Positions 1 through 11,111 of a DNA stretch of 64,000 bases are shown here, in pieces; within the stretch, counting starts at the first letter, position 1; every line of letters starts with the position of its first letter. Made by a program: the position numbers and the translations under genes. The stretch is from Rheum nobile (lineage: Eukaryota; Streptophyta; Magnoliopsida; Caryophyllales; Polygonaceae), in contig WOAB01000619.1 of the NCBI GenBank assembly GCA_027886185.1, forward strand, positions 3,472,001 to 3,536,000, in the 5' to 3' direction. Under the pieces are notes generated by a model that saw only the letters and a program-made list of their open reading frames with translations, was not told where the DNA came from and did no database searches.

Positions 1-343
1 ATACTCCCAAAAATGTGCTTGGTAAGTTTCTAATGTTTAGTCCAGGGTACCTCTTTTTCATCGTGCACCTTTCTTTCTTTGTTTTTACCACTTCACATGG
101 TTGGCCTTTTCTTGCTAAACTTTTTTTTCTCGACGATGGTGTTGTGTTAGTCACCACATCCTTCTTATTTGCAACATTCTTTGCTTTTGTCAGTACCATT
201 GTTTTTTCCTTCTTTTTTGGTGGAATGACAAATTCATCCATGCTATCACCCTCCAACTCTTCTTCTCCATTCTATCCACTTTCTTCCTTGTCAATATATG
301 CACTACCTTCTTGACCAGAATCTGTCACATCCTCTCCTGACAT
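1..343 (-). pseudogene. decayed lysine-rich reading frame, possibly a transposon-borne exon
   Basis: Read from an ATG at 343, the minus strand is open except for one TAG at 272-274. It gives an acidic stretch followed by a lysine-rich region (IPPKKKEKT) and then KRYPGLNIRNLPSTFLG, which looks protein-like rather than random. It runs off the left edge of the window. I do not recognise a family. Similar basic N-terminal regions occur in genes carried by plant transposons, but that is inference. The overlapping plus-strand frame is hydrophobic and looks like a shadow. Confidence 0.3.
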
Positions 344-379
344 TTCCATATCTTCTGCAAATTATCAAAGATATATGTC

Positions 380-920
380 ATATTTATAACCATGACATTA
401 AACCCAAATAAATGAACAATAACAACTTATATATGAACGTTACAACATAACTTATGAACCTTATATGTGACATAACGAGAACAAATAAATGAACAACAAC
501 AACTTATATATGAACGTCATAGCATTACTTATGAACCCTATATGTGACATAACCTGAACAACAAGATATTGTTAAAACATTCATGTTGTATTTGCCAATG
601 TTGTGAACATTATGTTGTCAGAAATGAACATTTGATTATAGTTTATGAACTCATAAATATTTGTCCCACTTATGCAATCATCTTCTCACTCTACATCTAA
701 ACAATGAACATGAAGATTCTAAAAATGAACAATAGTGTAATAAACATGAACCCCAAGGCTTTCACATGAGCACACAGTTTACACCCACTCCTATCTTATA
801 GTGCATACATTTTAGAGGGTTTGACATCAAGGTTCTCTACTGTAGCTCAACATCAGAATGATATAAGTAGGAAATTAGTTCACATTTTACACTAGTTATG
901 AACATCACTTTCAAAGCACT
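380..920. repeat. AT-rich tract with recurrent ATGAAC words
   Basis: Words such as ATGAACNTTA, AACAACAACTTATATATGAAC and ACTTATGAACC recur at irregular spacing. Two blocks (about 405-470 and 480-550) are near copies of each other, so part of this is a degenerate tandem duplication. It may be subterminal DNA of a transposon, but no terminal repeats were found. Confidence 0.4.
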
Positions 921-1720
921 ACAAGATCTCAACGAAGCAACTACAATCACGAAAAATACACGACATCTACCTATTTGTGAACCATAGCATTTGATGCAGC
1001 AAAACATTTATAGAAAGCAACTAAATGACGGGAAAAAAAGAGAAATTTGCAAACCCTAGCATTTAAAGGAACCAAAATTTTGAATGAATCAATTGAATCA
1101 CTCAAAACAAACGAAACCTAGTTTGGTTGTGAACCCTAGGATTTGTAGCAACTACAATTTTGCTCGAAATAAAATACCTCCTTCTGAACCGTTGATTGAC
1201 TGAGTTTCTTCGTCGTCTGCCATCACGCCAATTATTGTGCTTGAAGCGAAATCGGAGCATTGAAGCGAGATTGGAGGATTGGTGCGAGATTGGAGGATTT
1301 GAGCGAGATTGGAGCGTGAGCGAAGTGAGAAAGATTTCGGTCAAACGCTTGAGAATGTGGACAGGTTATTTAAGTATGAAATACCCTTTCTTCTAGGGAA
1401 GTCTATTTATACAATTATGCCACTGTAAATGCTTATACACGTGCGTGCTCCTCTTTAAACATGAACCTTTAATTTGTTTGATATAACGCTCCTGCTTGCT
1501 TCGCATGTTGTACGGCATGCATCAGTTGCATCTAAAACACACTGTTGAAAACTATAAAAGCAATTTCCAACTCATAAAAGTGCTACAAGTTTCACCTTTC
1601 ACATAAGCTTTCGAAACGAGCATTTAACGTTAGAATTAACATAAGGATGGAAGGTGTAAAACATAGGGACTCATTTAAAATTATCTAAAATCTTATATAC
1701 ATATAAGATTGGGTTGTTGC
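921..1720. other. AT-rich intergenic DNA, no gene seen
   Basis: A short duplicated stretch (GCGAGATTGGAGGATT, about 1265-1310) is present. The short frames on both strands have no recognisable motifs. Confidence 0.4.
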
Positions 1721-3814
1721 TGTAATATCCCTCATTTTATAAGGAAATTTTGGAATTTTTCCAACTCCCGTATTACTAGTCGGATTAATTTTAGAGAGTT
1801 TCGGACATTTTGTAAATTGTTTGAACTCTGTAATATTTTTTTGAGTAATATAAAATACAGTTGAAGTATTTTTGGGGTTAAATTTGTCGAGCGTGTACAA
1901 ATATATTTAACCCGGGGTTAAGAAAATTAACCCAAAAGTGAATCAGATTAGAAGGGTGAAAACTGGGCTTGACCGCACCCCGCGGTGAAGGCCAAAAGCT
2001 GAGGCGGTTTCGTCTTCGCGATAAGCTTCAGCTGCAACTCGTCGGAGTGTCAGGACTGAGCAGCCCAAGTGGAACCTTGACCTGTCCCCTTGTCTCCTTG
2101 CTTGTTCCCTTTGAGGAAGCTCGTTTTGGGACTATAAAAGGGATCGAAATCAGAGGATGTGAAGCTTCATCTCCTTCCTCTGTTTCTCCTCTGTTTTCAC
2201 CATTTCCATCTGAATTCCGAGCTCTCATCGAAGTGTTCTTTGAGTAAAGAAGGGTATCTCTAGTGGTATTTGAAGGTCTAAGGTGTTTGGAGATCGAACA
2301 ATAATCAAATCGAAGGAACGAAGCGATTTGGTAAGTTTTCTCCATTGAAGCACTGTCGCGAGAGCTTGCCACTGTCTGTCCACCGCACCCCGCGGCAACC
2401 TCCCACCGCACCCCGCGGCGAGCCTTGTCTGAGTGTGTGTTCGTGGGTGCTTGGCTTTGGGCGAGGCTCAATTCCTTTGATTCTTTTCCTATTCTTTTAG
2501 ATTCAATTATGAGGATATTGAATCTAACTTAGGGTCTCATTATGGGTCGTTTCTTAGGGATTTATTATCCAAGATCTGCCCCAGTTTCAGATCCAGGAAC
2601 TCGACGTTTCTAAGCCTTGTTCGAACTCGTCTGATCTAAGGCAAGCGGCGGTTCGCTCTTGCTCATCATTCCATATTTCAATTAATTATCAATTGTTTAG
2701 TTGTTAATTAATTTGGGATGATTTACTGATTTATTGTTCGTTGGGAACAGCTTTGTTAATAATTGATTAAAATATGATATTATACTAGGTTGTATATCTG
2801 CTAGAACAACGCTAGTATAAATATATGTTTATGATGTTGGTCATGCTGGCTTGGATGTGGACTATTACTGTGCTGAATTGTTAGTTAGCACGAGTATTCG
2901 TAGGAACGCTTGGACCTTGCGAGGTCCATTCGTTTCTTTATAACTGGCAAATAACATGGCGATCAAGACCCTATGCCAAACTTTCTGGTCATGACCAACC
3001 GAGATGTGGATATAGAGTCTTGGACTCTGCGATGTGGATTTAAAAGCTTATAACGTGATGTGGTGGTTTTGGAATTAAATCAGATAAGTTCCTTTGTCGC
3101 ACATATTTAATATACCTTCGGCGAGTAGTGCAGCTAGGCGATAGTGCAGCTAGGAAAACTCGTCTTAACTTTTAAATCGCTGGTATGCGATACTGTGATT
3201 CTGTGATTATTAATGTTCCCCAACATTTGTCATATTCCGATAAGACTCAATTCATTGGAGTCTTCTTTTGGGATTGATTGCTGTGAGACTCGGTCTCCAG
3301 AATCTTCTCTTGATCATGCCTTTTCATGTATTCAGTAGAAGTATGGTGGTTGACTATCGTGATCGACTTTTATTCGAGAGACGATGAGTCTAACCTAATA
3401 CGACTACTTCGAACCACTCTGCTTTGTACCCTTGCATGGTCTTTCATTAGACTAACCAACCGTAATTGTTCTCTACATGGTTGGCTGGTGTCATCCGTTT
3501 GATTCGGCACATCAGATAAATTGAGGATCCGAGAAGGCTAGAGCGACTATGAGGATGAACGGTGTTTTGATGAGTTATTTTGTTACTTTGTTTTATATTA
3601 AGACTTCCGCTGTAATAATTCCAATCTTGTATTTTGATGGATTTGGAAATTGTTGTATTTCCGAGACTTTGATTTTAATGAAAGTTGTAATATTTGGTAT
3701 TATAACTGTGATTTGATGGTTTATATCGACTGGAAAAGCCTGGGGTGACTTCAGGATGTTATATCTGAAGTCACTGGCAATAATACTTTCAAGATGAAAT
3801 TTGGGGGTGTTACA
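1721..3814 (+). mobile_element. solo LTR of a Ty3 (Tekay-like) retrotransposon
   Basis: It begins TGTAATATCCC and ends GGGGGTGTTACA, and is flanked on both sides by the perfect 5-bp duplication GTTGC (1716-1720 and 3815-3819). Both ends resemble, at a distance, the ends of the LTRs at 37763-40131 read in reverse: the shared start TGTRATAYCCC with following AAGG, and the shared end with AAGCCT..GGTGA..TCAC then GGGGGTGTTACA. No internal domain is present, so this is a solo LTR left by LTR-LTR recombination. It carries a TATA box and three copies of a GC-rich word (CCGCACCCCGCGG at 1973, 2383 and 2406). Confidence 0.9.
2133..2140 (+). promoter_or_regulatory. TATA box of the solo LTR
   Basis: TATAAAAG lies 412 bp into the LTR, in the LTR's own orientation. 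Transcription would be expected to start near 2160-2166. The basis is position and match to consensus. Confidence 0.6.
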
Positions 3815-3900
3815 GTTGCCATCATTTATTGCTCTCATTAAACATGCTTACCATTAAACTAATATAATTATCATTTTAAAATTGAAAGCAAGTAATTGTG

Positions 3901-3962
3901 TGTAGCATAGTGGTTAGAGTGTCTACTAAGAATCTATTGGTTGTAGGTTCAAGTCTTCTTGA
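3901..3962 (+). repeat. tRNA-like SINE head fragment
   Basis: TAGCATAGTGGTTAGAG resembles a tRNA A box, and GGTTCAAGTCT (3946-3956) matches the B-box consensus at a normal distance. The sequence starts about 85 bp after the solo LTR. The downstream part is AT-rich without a clear tail or target duplication. A functional tRNA is unlikely because the acceptor stem does not pair. Confidence 0.45.
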
Positions 3963-5660
3963 GAACAATTTGATCAAATAGAATTATTGTTTTATGATAT
4001 TTATTATTTATTTGTACACAATAATTTCTCATTTTAATATATTGATGCGACGTCTAAGTTCTCATTTTGACCGAAAAATTTATTTGATATAACATTCAAT
4101 TAGTTATTAATCACCCTAATTATTTAACCATTAAAACATTATAATATATATAGTGTGAAAGAGGAAGAGAAAGAACAACTTAAAGGTGTTTTATATGGAG
4201 CACCGAACAAAGAAATGGAAAAAGATAACGATCCTTATTTCAATTTTTCTCTCATCGAATTTTTATATCTTATTATCGAATAAACATATAAACCAAAGTA
4301 CAATCTCAAGTATAGATCATGAAGATATACAATACACAAGTTTGCATTCTTCTTTTAATTTTTCTCATAAATAATAACATATGCATGATATAGGGATCTA
4401 TGATATGAGATTATATAATATTACTTATTTAATATATTATGATGTTCATTCCAAAGTTAATAGGCCAAATCAATATTAGTGGTTAGGAGTATTTTTATGT
4501 AAGCAATTCTTAATTTAAAATAAAATAAAAACGGTTCTTTTGAAATTATAACATATTATATGCATGATATGATTTCACCCTTCTTAAATTTCAATTAAGG
4601 ACAATTAATATAATTTAATTGCATGAAATAATTTTATAACTCATAAAAATCGAAGGAATCGACATAAATCAATTTTTTGGTTTGTAACCTCCTAAATAGT
4701 CTTTTAGTTTAAGGATATTAATATCACCAGATACCAGCCAATTGAATGTTTTTAGCATCATTATTATTTGATTCTTTTTTAATTCAATCATTTTTAAACC
4801 ATTTAAAAGAAGAATCAAACCTACGAAAGTTTCAATTTTAATATACAAACAATAATTTTTTTAAAGTACTGAAAATGATACGAAAGTCGTTTCCTATATC
4901 AGTTATTATCAAATCAAAACATATCTTTGTTATCATTTTAGTTACTTTTTTTAATACAATGATTTTTAAATAAATTAAGGTAAAATGAGATTACTATATA
5001 TAATTTTCTATTTTGGAAAAAAGTTAATGCCTTCACAGTTCACACCCTTGATTTCTTATATTATATCTCATGATAATAATTGCACAATCTCATTTCATTC
5101 ATGCCTACAAAAATCGATGTTTTAGTGGAGTGATTGAAAAATATAATAAATTTTGTTAAGAATTTATATTTATGTAGGCCGGTATCCTAATCAAGGTTTG
5201 AACAAAAAATGCTATAGAAGTATATAAATTTGACATCAATCATGTTTAATTAATCTTTCAAAAAATGAAAATAAAATTTTGTTATTGAAATGAATAAGAA
5301 ATTCACTATTCTATATATAATACGGAGTATAAATGGAGTTTTTTCACAATAAATACTCATCTCAATTCCCCATTAGCGCGCCTATGATTAAATGATACAC
5401 AATTAGTTTTGATTATATAATGCAAATCAATTATATGACCAGAATGATTAAATAAAACCAATTGTAATATGAAAAAAATGCTTATAAGTTTAAATAGTGC
5501 ATATCTTAAATAAAACAAATCTATTCAATTTAACATTGTAATTGACTTGAGCTTATAATAATCCTAAGTTACCCACTCTAACTTAAAATTTGAACTCTAA
5601 TCTATAATTATATCTCTTAATGTATTTGTCTAGTAAATATGCATTTGTTGTATTGCTCAA
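3963..5660. other. AT-rich intergenic DNA, nothing recognised
   Basis: About 75% A+T with many homopolymer runs. The only frame of note (4186-4374, 62 codons) has no recognisable features. No terminal repeats or RNA genes were seen. Confidence 0.5.
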
Positions 5661-6003
5661 AAGACATGCTCTTAGAAAAAGATTTGATATATCTAAAATG
5701 CCAACTTATGTAATATGTTTTCATATGTACTAATTTAGGGTCTGTTTGGTGATAGTGTTTATAAATAGTATTTTTTTATAGGTATATGTATATTTTATTG
5801 AAAAAGTGTGAGTAGTAGGAAAAAATATATTACATAAGACATGCTCTTAGAAAAAGATTTGATATATCTAAAATGCCAACTTATGTAATATGTTTTCATA
5901 TGTACTAATTTAGGGTCTATTTGGTGATAATGTTTATAAAGAGTATTTTTTTTATAGGTATATGTATATTTTATTAAAGAAGTGTGAGTAGTGGGAAAAA
6001 ATA
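5661..6003. repeat. 175-bp tandem duplication, two units
   Basis: Both units begin AAGACATGCTCTTAG, at 5661 and 5836, and both contain TTTAGGGTCTRTTTGGTGATA and TATAGGTATATGTATATTTTATT. The units differ by only a few bases, so the duplication is recent compared with the surrounding decay. Confidence 0.85.
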
Positions 6004-6111
6004 AGATTATTTCATTGCACGTTTATCGAATTATAAAATTAGATTTTTGAAAAAAATGTTTTATAAACAAAAAATTAGGCCTTATTTGTCGGTATAAAGA
6101 AATATATTTTT

Positions 6112-6304
6112 TCTCTATATATATATATATAGTTTGAAGAGATTTAAGAACTAGACGTATAATATATATAAATTTGGATTTAACAATTTTCATAGAAAAA
6201 CTTATATAAACAAAATATAACTGTAAAAACTATTGAAACAACATAAAAAAAATTATTAAAATAAAATAAATTATCACCGTCCGTAGCACGGACATAAAGA
6301 CTAG
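6112..6304 (+). mobile_element. small non-autonomous Helitron-like element
   Basis: The right end has the classic Helitron 3' layout: a hairpin (GTCCGTAGCACGGAC, 6279-6293), seven more bases, then CTAG at 6301-6304 followed by T. A candidate 5' end, TCTCTATATATATA, begins at 6112. The preceding base is T rather than the usual A, so the left boundary is less certain than the right. No coding capacity. Confidence 0.5.
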
Positions 6305-6415
6305 TTTACAGAATAATAATGAAAACGTTTCAAAGTTTTGGGGACTAATGGTATAATTTACCCTTTAAAAAATTACACAAGAAGAATAAAGAATAAAACA
6401 ACAACAACAAAAGTA

Positions 6416-6673
6416 CTCCCTCTGTCCCCAAATCTTCTTCTCCTTTTGACCGGACACATCCGCCGAGACGGGTTTTGTATCGTTAATATCTCTCGTTATA
6501 TAATTTTAAAAATTATATTTTTTTGATATTATCAAAGTACTCGTTGAGATGAATTAAATAAACTCCACATGACTATATTTTTTCTTATATATTGAAAAAA
6601 ATCTTGAAAATTCTCTTCAAAAATAAAGAGTGCACAAAAAAGAATCAAGAAGATGAATTGGAGACGGAGGGAG
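6416..6673. mobile_element. Stowaway-type MITE (Tc1/mariner), 258 bp
   Basis: The terminal inverted repeats are CTCCCTCTGTCCCC on the left and, read inward from the right, CTCCCTCCGTCTCC. TA dinucleotides flank both ends (6414-6415 and 6674-6675), as expected for Stowaway. The element is AT-rich and non-coding. Its right end is about 425 bp upstream of the bHLH start codon, so it probably lies in that gene's promoter region. Confidence 0.85.
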
Positions 6674-7098
6674 TATGTCCATACTCCTGCCTGCCGTCAG
6701 CAACCCAGCGCCCACCGCTCGCCACGAAACATTGAAGTCGACTTCAGTGACAAGTGGCTCTGTCCTTCCTGAATCCTGACGACACGCGCGTGCTTTACAC
6801 CAACCTGAAAGAGCGCGTCGCTCAACCGCAAACCGGAAAACGTCTTCTTCTGGGACAAATCGTCCGAGTCAACCCGGTCAGGTGAGAGTACGTTTTTTCC
6901 CCTTATTTTTGCTTGGAAGAACTAAACCACGGCTATCTCGGGCCGGGTCTATGTTTGACCGTTTGCTTCCATTAGCCAACAAAACACGCCTCGGAAAAGC
7001 CATTTTGTAGCTCAACCTGAAACTTCTTTCCGTAAACGAAGAAGAAGAGAGAAAACCCCCCCCAAAAAAATTGAGAAAAAACAGAGCTTGAAATTTGG

Positions 7099-10000
7099 AT
7101 GGCCGCAGAGGGTAGGTTTGAGTTCGATAGGGATGGAGACCTCCCCGGCGGAAGCTTCTCAAGGCTACTGCTATCAGACGACGTCGTTCAGGAAGATGAA
7201 AAACAGAGCAAGAACAGAGCATCACTGTCTGGCTGTTACTACTCCCCTGTTTTTCCTTCTTCCTCCTGTACTTCTCTATTTTCACTGGATACCCCCAAAA
7301 TGCTCTGCTTTGGAGGTAACTGCGAGGACGACGAAATGGGTGGATCTTTGATCACTTCGCAGACTGTTTCTTCTTCCCCTGTTTCCAAATCTTCCAGCAA
7401 TGCAAGCATCACCAGCTTGCCCAAAATCTCTAGTTCCAACAACGTCAGTTTTAATTTCTCTGTTTTTCTCCCCCCCCCCCCCCCCCCCCCCCTTTATTTT
7501 CACTTCGAATTCTTAACTCGTTTTCTTGCAGAAGAGGCGCAATGGGTCGTCGAAGAAGGAAGATTCCGGCGCCGGAGATCAAATTAGGCCAAAGAAAATC
7601 CGTCCGGTGGCAGGGAAAAACGAATCACGACCAGCCCCCGGACATGCAACGGTGAGAGTGAACTCTTCAATTTGGAAGAAAAAAAAATTGCATGCAAATT
7701 TGAACAACTGATTTATCTTGTAACGAATTAAATTGATTCAGGAACAGAAAAGGGAGAAGATCGGAGAGAGAATAGCGGCGTTGCAGCAGCTCGTTTCTCC
7801 CTACGGAAAGGTTTCAATTTCCCGATTCTCAATCTCAATCTTCTGCTCTGTTATTTTTGTTTGTTTATTAATATCAAATTGACATCAAATCTCACAGACG
7901 GATACGGCTTCAGTGCTGCATGAAACGATGGGGTACATAAAGTTCTTACTGGATCAGGTGAAGGTGTTGTGTTCTCCATATCTGCAACGTCTTCCACCAT
8001 CTCCTACTGTAAGTGTTTTTTCTTCCTCAAAGTAGCTTTTGTTTAAACTTCAAGTTTTTCCCCTGTGGAAATTGACAGTTTTTACTAGCTAGTGCTTTTT
8101 TGTGGGGTTGATTTATTGATGTTATTTTTGAAAGAGTAAAAAAGAAAGTAACTTTTAGGGTAAAAATTAGGTATAGAGTTGAAATGAGATACGGAGTTAA
8201 AAATATATGAGTTTGAAAAGTAAAAAATAAATTTATGTGTTTGATTAGTATTTTAAAATTAAATTAAATTAATTTTAATATATTATACACTAAATACTAG
8301 ATTTTGGATTGAGACTCCCAATTCTCCCGACCCCATTTCTCAACCCCAACAACCAAACACCCTCCTTTTTGTGTAGAAGTCATGAGATGTTTTAGGCCCT
8401 ATTCATACTTTAGCTCTTACTCATATAAGGAGTGTAAGGTAACAATAATAGATTAATAGCTGTGGTGGTGATAGCATTAGCGTTTTTTATTGCTTGTGGG
8501 CTGGTTTGCTACCGGCCCCGGACTGCTTGGAGCCGATAAATGCTATCACCTGAATTCAAAATACAACTTAATGAATTATATGTCAACTTGCTACCTCAAA
8601 CGATACTTTAAAGTGCGTGATTAAAACACTTCTACTCTTGATTGAATAGAACTTTTTTACCTATTCTGTTGAGCTAATCCTTTTTCACATATTTGTTTGA
8701 AAACAAATTTACCTATTGATTGAATGGAATAGTTTGGGTTTAGATGATTTCTTCCTATTACTAGTATATTTTATTGGGAAAGTTTATAGGATGTTTATGT
8801 ATGAGATATATCCATTATTGGGCATTCTTGCATGAAGCTTGAATTCCTCTCACTAATTGTTGAATATGAGTTCAAAACTTGATATATATATATATATATA
8901 ACTTTTAGCTTTGGCTCTAGCAGGTTGTAAGTTGTGTGAGTTGAATATATTCTACCCGTTTGTATCTATATATACCAAATGTACAGGGCATAGGTTTGAG
9001 AATGTATCAAACCAGTTTTGGTGTTTGATAGATATAGATATGAGTGAAATCGATTACAAGGTATGACTCATAGCAGCTCACAACACTATCGTCCATACCT
9101 ACTTAAAAAATGATGTGACCCCAACTTAATTTTATTTCTTGCTCTGGAATGACTAATTTCAAAATTATATGAAACACAAAATCTCAGAAATCACTTAACC
9201 TCATTTTTCATATCCAACCTGATTCTTTATTCTAATCCATTCCTATTATGATACCAAACGAGCCTTAAAAAAGTTGTATTCAACTTATTTGAAGTTTGAG
9301 CTCTTAGTTTAAGTCGTTTCAGACTCTTAAGGGTTCGTTTGGTTTAGCAAGTTTCCATTTTCTAGTCTTGAAGTGTTTTTATTTTCATATACTCATAAAA
9401 ATCTATGCTTCAAAATATATATTCGAAAGTCAAATAAATTCAAAATTGTGAAATTATTTTCAAATGCCTAAAAAACAAATTTATAAACCCAAAGCTGAAC
9501 CAAAAAAGTCCCAAGCTTTTTTGTTGTTCAAGTTAAGTATTTATTTTAGAACCTAGTCGTTTCAAAAAAAGAAATTATATGATTTATATTTATTTTCCAG
9601 AAAAAAACTGTTATATTATTTATATACAATAGAAGAGTACTTTAAATTGCTTCAAGCAGTATTTTTATTTTAAGATTTTATGTGAGAAAATCACTACAAA
9701 TAATTAAACTGAAGTTTATGGTATTTTTTCTGAAATTCGTGTTGTAAACATGTTTTATCCGAAAACGAAAAAAGGCTAATTAGTAAACGTTTGAAATAAA
9801 TAATTAAAGTTTTCAGCACAGAATTTATATGAAATTTTAACTTTATTCACCAAGTTCTCACCTAAACTTCCCAAAGCGTGTTGGGCCCCTATTAGCTAAA
9901 AATATGGGCCCGTTTCTTGAGGCCCAGTGCAGGAATGACCTATTTGGAAGTAGCCGTTGATCATTTTGCAATAATTGTTTCTTGTAGAGAAATGGTGACA

Positions 10001-10170
10001 AGGAAGACAACGACAAGTATACGCAAGATCTGAAGAGCAAAGGCCTGTGCTTGGTTCCGGTAAATGGCGTTACTGACATAGAAACCGCCAGGACGGGTGC
10101 CGACTTTTGGTCCCCGGTCACCATGAATAACACACCCGTCACCGGCAACTCTTCGGTGTTGAAGCAGTAA
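7099..10170 (+). CDS. bHLH transcription factor, bHLH113-like (five exons)
   Basis: Proposed exons are 7099-7443, 7532-7651, 7742-7810, 7898-8008 and 9988-10170. All junctions are GT-AG and in phase 0, giving 275 residues ending in TAA. Residues 1-115 are Ser-rich and acidic. Exon 2 encodes a basic segment with KRR and RPKKIRP. Exons 3 and 4 encode the helix-loop-helix: EKIGERIAALQQLVSPYGK, then TDTASVLHETMGYIKFLLDQ. The basic region lacks a clear His-Glu-Arg E-box triad, as in the atypical bHLH110/112/113/123 group. The C-terminus has LKSKGLCLVPV and GADFWSP, typical of that group. Expected role: a nuclear dimeric transcription factor. Intron 1 contains a run of 23 C, and intron 4 is nearly 2 kb. 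The start was chosen as the first ATG of the open exon. The bHLH assignment is firm; the exact subgroup is from memory. Confidence 0.85.
9331..9512. repeat. possible MITE in intron 4 of the bHLH gene
   Basis: The left end, GGGTTCGTTTGGTTTAGC, is an imperfect inverse of the right end, GCTGAACCAAAAAAGTCCC. The interior is AT-rich and non-coding. No clear target duplication was found, so the class is unassigned. Confidence 0.3.
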
Positions 10171-10545
10171 AAAGTTAATTTTCGCTGCCATTTCTCCATA
10201 TTGCGGCTGAATTACCGGTAGAATTTTACGGCACAAATTTTGAAGTTGAAATCAGATGGATGGATATGCGACGATAGTATGGTAGCAGCCAAAAATGTGC
10301 TGATATCCTGAACACAATCAGTAGTACTTCAGACTGGTAAAAACAAAGGACGGTGTAAATTTTTGTAAACAGAGGAAAGTCACATCTTTTGTTTTAGTGA
10401 AGGTCTTTTTGCTTAATATTTTGCTTGGTGAGCCCCATATTTCATTGTTCATTGATTCTTCTCTTTCCGCTAGCTTTTGCCAAATTTGGTGACTTTTAGT
10501 TAATGTATAGCTCAATTTCTTTTTCAAAACCAACTTTTAGTTAAA
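10171..10545. other. 3' flank of the bHLH gene
   Basis: This probably includes the 3' UTR. No clear poly(A) signal could be chosen and no further gene was seen. Confidence 0.35.
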
Positions 10546-11082
10546 GAGCATGGTTGCTTGTACGAAGAATAAGGATGTCTCATAATTCTTGGATGAGAAA
10601 ATAATCAAGGTTTAAGTTAATACCGTCATTAAAAGTTCATGTATATGGTACATAACTTCTTGATCGATTAACATGACTGATCAAACCAGTCACCATCGAT
10701 CAACATGCATGATTGATTAAACCACTCACCGCCTGTCAACACTGGTTTCCAACGTTGACCGGTTTTCCCTTTTTTTCGGGTAAATTTTTCCGTTTTTGCA
10801 TTTATTGTCATTTGCGTATTCGTATGTTTTTACTATCACTTATATGTTCTTATATTTTATACCGTGTTTGCATAAATATTTGCTTTCATGTGCATTTATT
10901 GACACTTGTGTATACGTATGTTTTATATTTTATAAGTGTTCAAGTGACAACTTAATGAATTATATGTCAACTTTATACCATGTGTTCATTTATTGTCAAT
11001 AGTATTGATTTAAGAAAATTAATACTTTGTGTGCATTTATGTCACTTGTGTGTGCATATGCTTGTGTGTATGTTTTATATTA
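10546..11082 (+). repeat. end of a T/G-rich inverted-repeat transposon family
   Basis: 10560-10770 resembles 52590-52760: TTGGATGAGAA, AATCAAGG, CATTAAAAG, TCATG, AACATGACTGRTCAAAC and GTTGACCGGT occur in the same order. It is followed by the same T/G-rich internal array (units such as GTGTGCATAAATATTTGCTT and GTGTTCATTTATTATC). The array resumes at 44580 and 50971, on the far side of large insertions, so these pieces may once have been one element. Confidence 0.5.
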
Positions 11083-11111
11083 CTAGTAAACATGCCCGTG
11101 CGTAGCACGGG
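11083..11111 (-). mobile_element. Helitron-like 3' terminus (minus orientation)
   Basis: Read on the minus strand there is a perfect 7-bp-arm hairpin, CCCGTGCTACGCACGGG (11111-11095), then CATGTTTA, then CTAG (11086-11083) and a following T. This is the Helitron 3' signature. The body would extend rightward in window coordinates, but no matching 5' TC end was found. Confidence 0.5.

Noticed and set aside
15..314. Hydrophobic 99-codon plus frame at the window start
   Set aside because: Phe/Leu/Ser-rich and complementary to a lysine-rich minus frame that looks more protein-like. Probably a shadow.
2028..2471. 147-codon minus frame in the solo LTR
   Set aside because: It lies wholly within an LTR, spans the TATA box on the other strand, and has no recognisable domain.
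8080..8370. Possible MITE in intron 4 (GTGGGGTTG to CAACCCCAAC)
   Set aside because: The inverted match is short and no target duplication was seen. Not enough to call.
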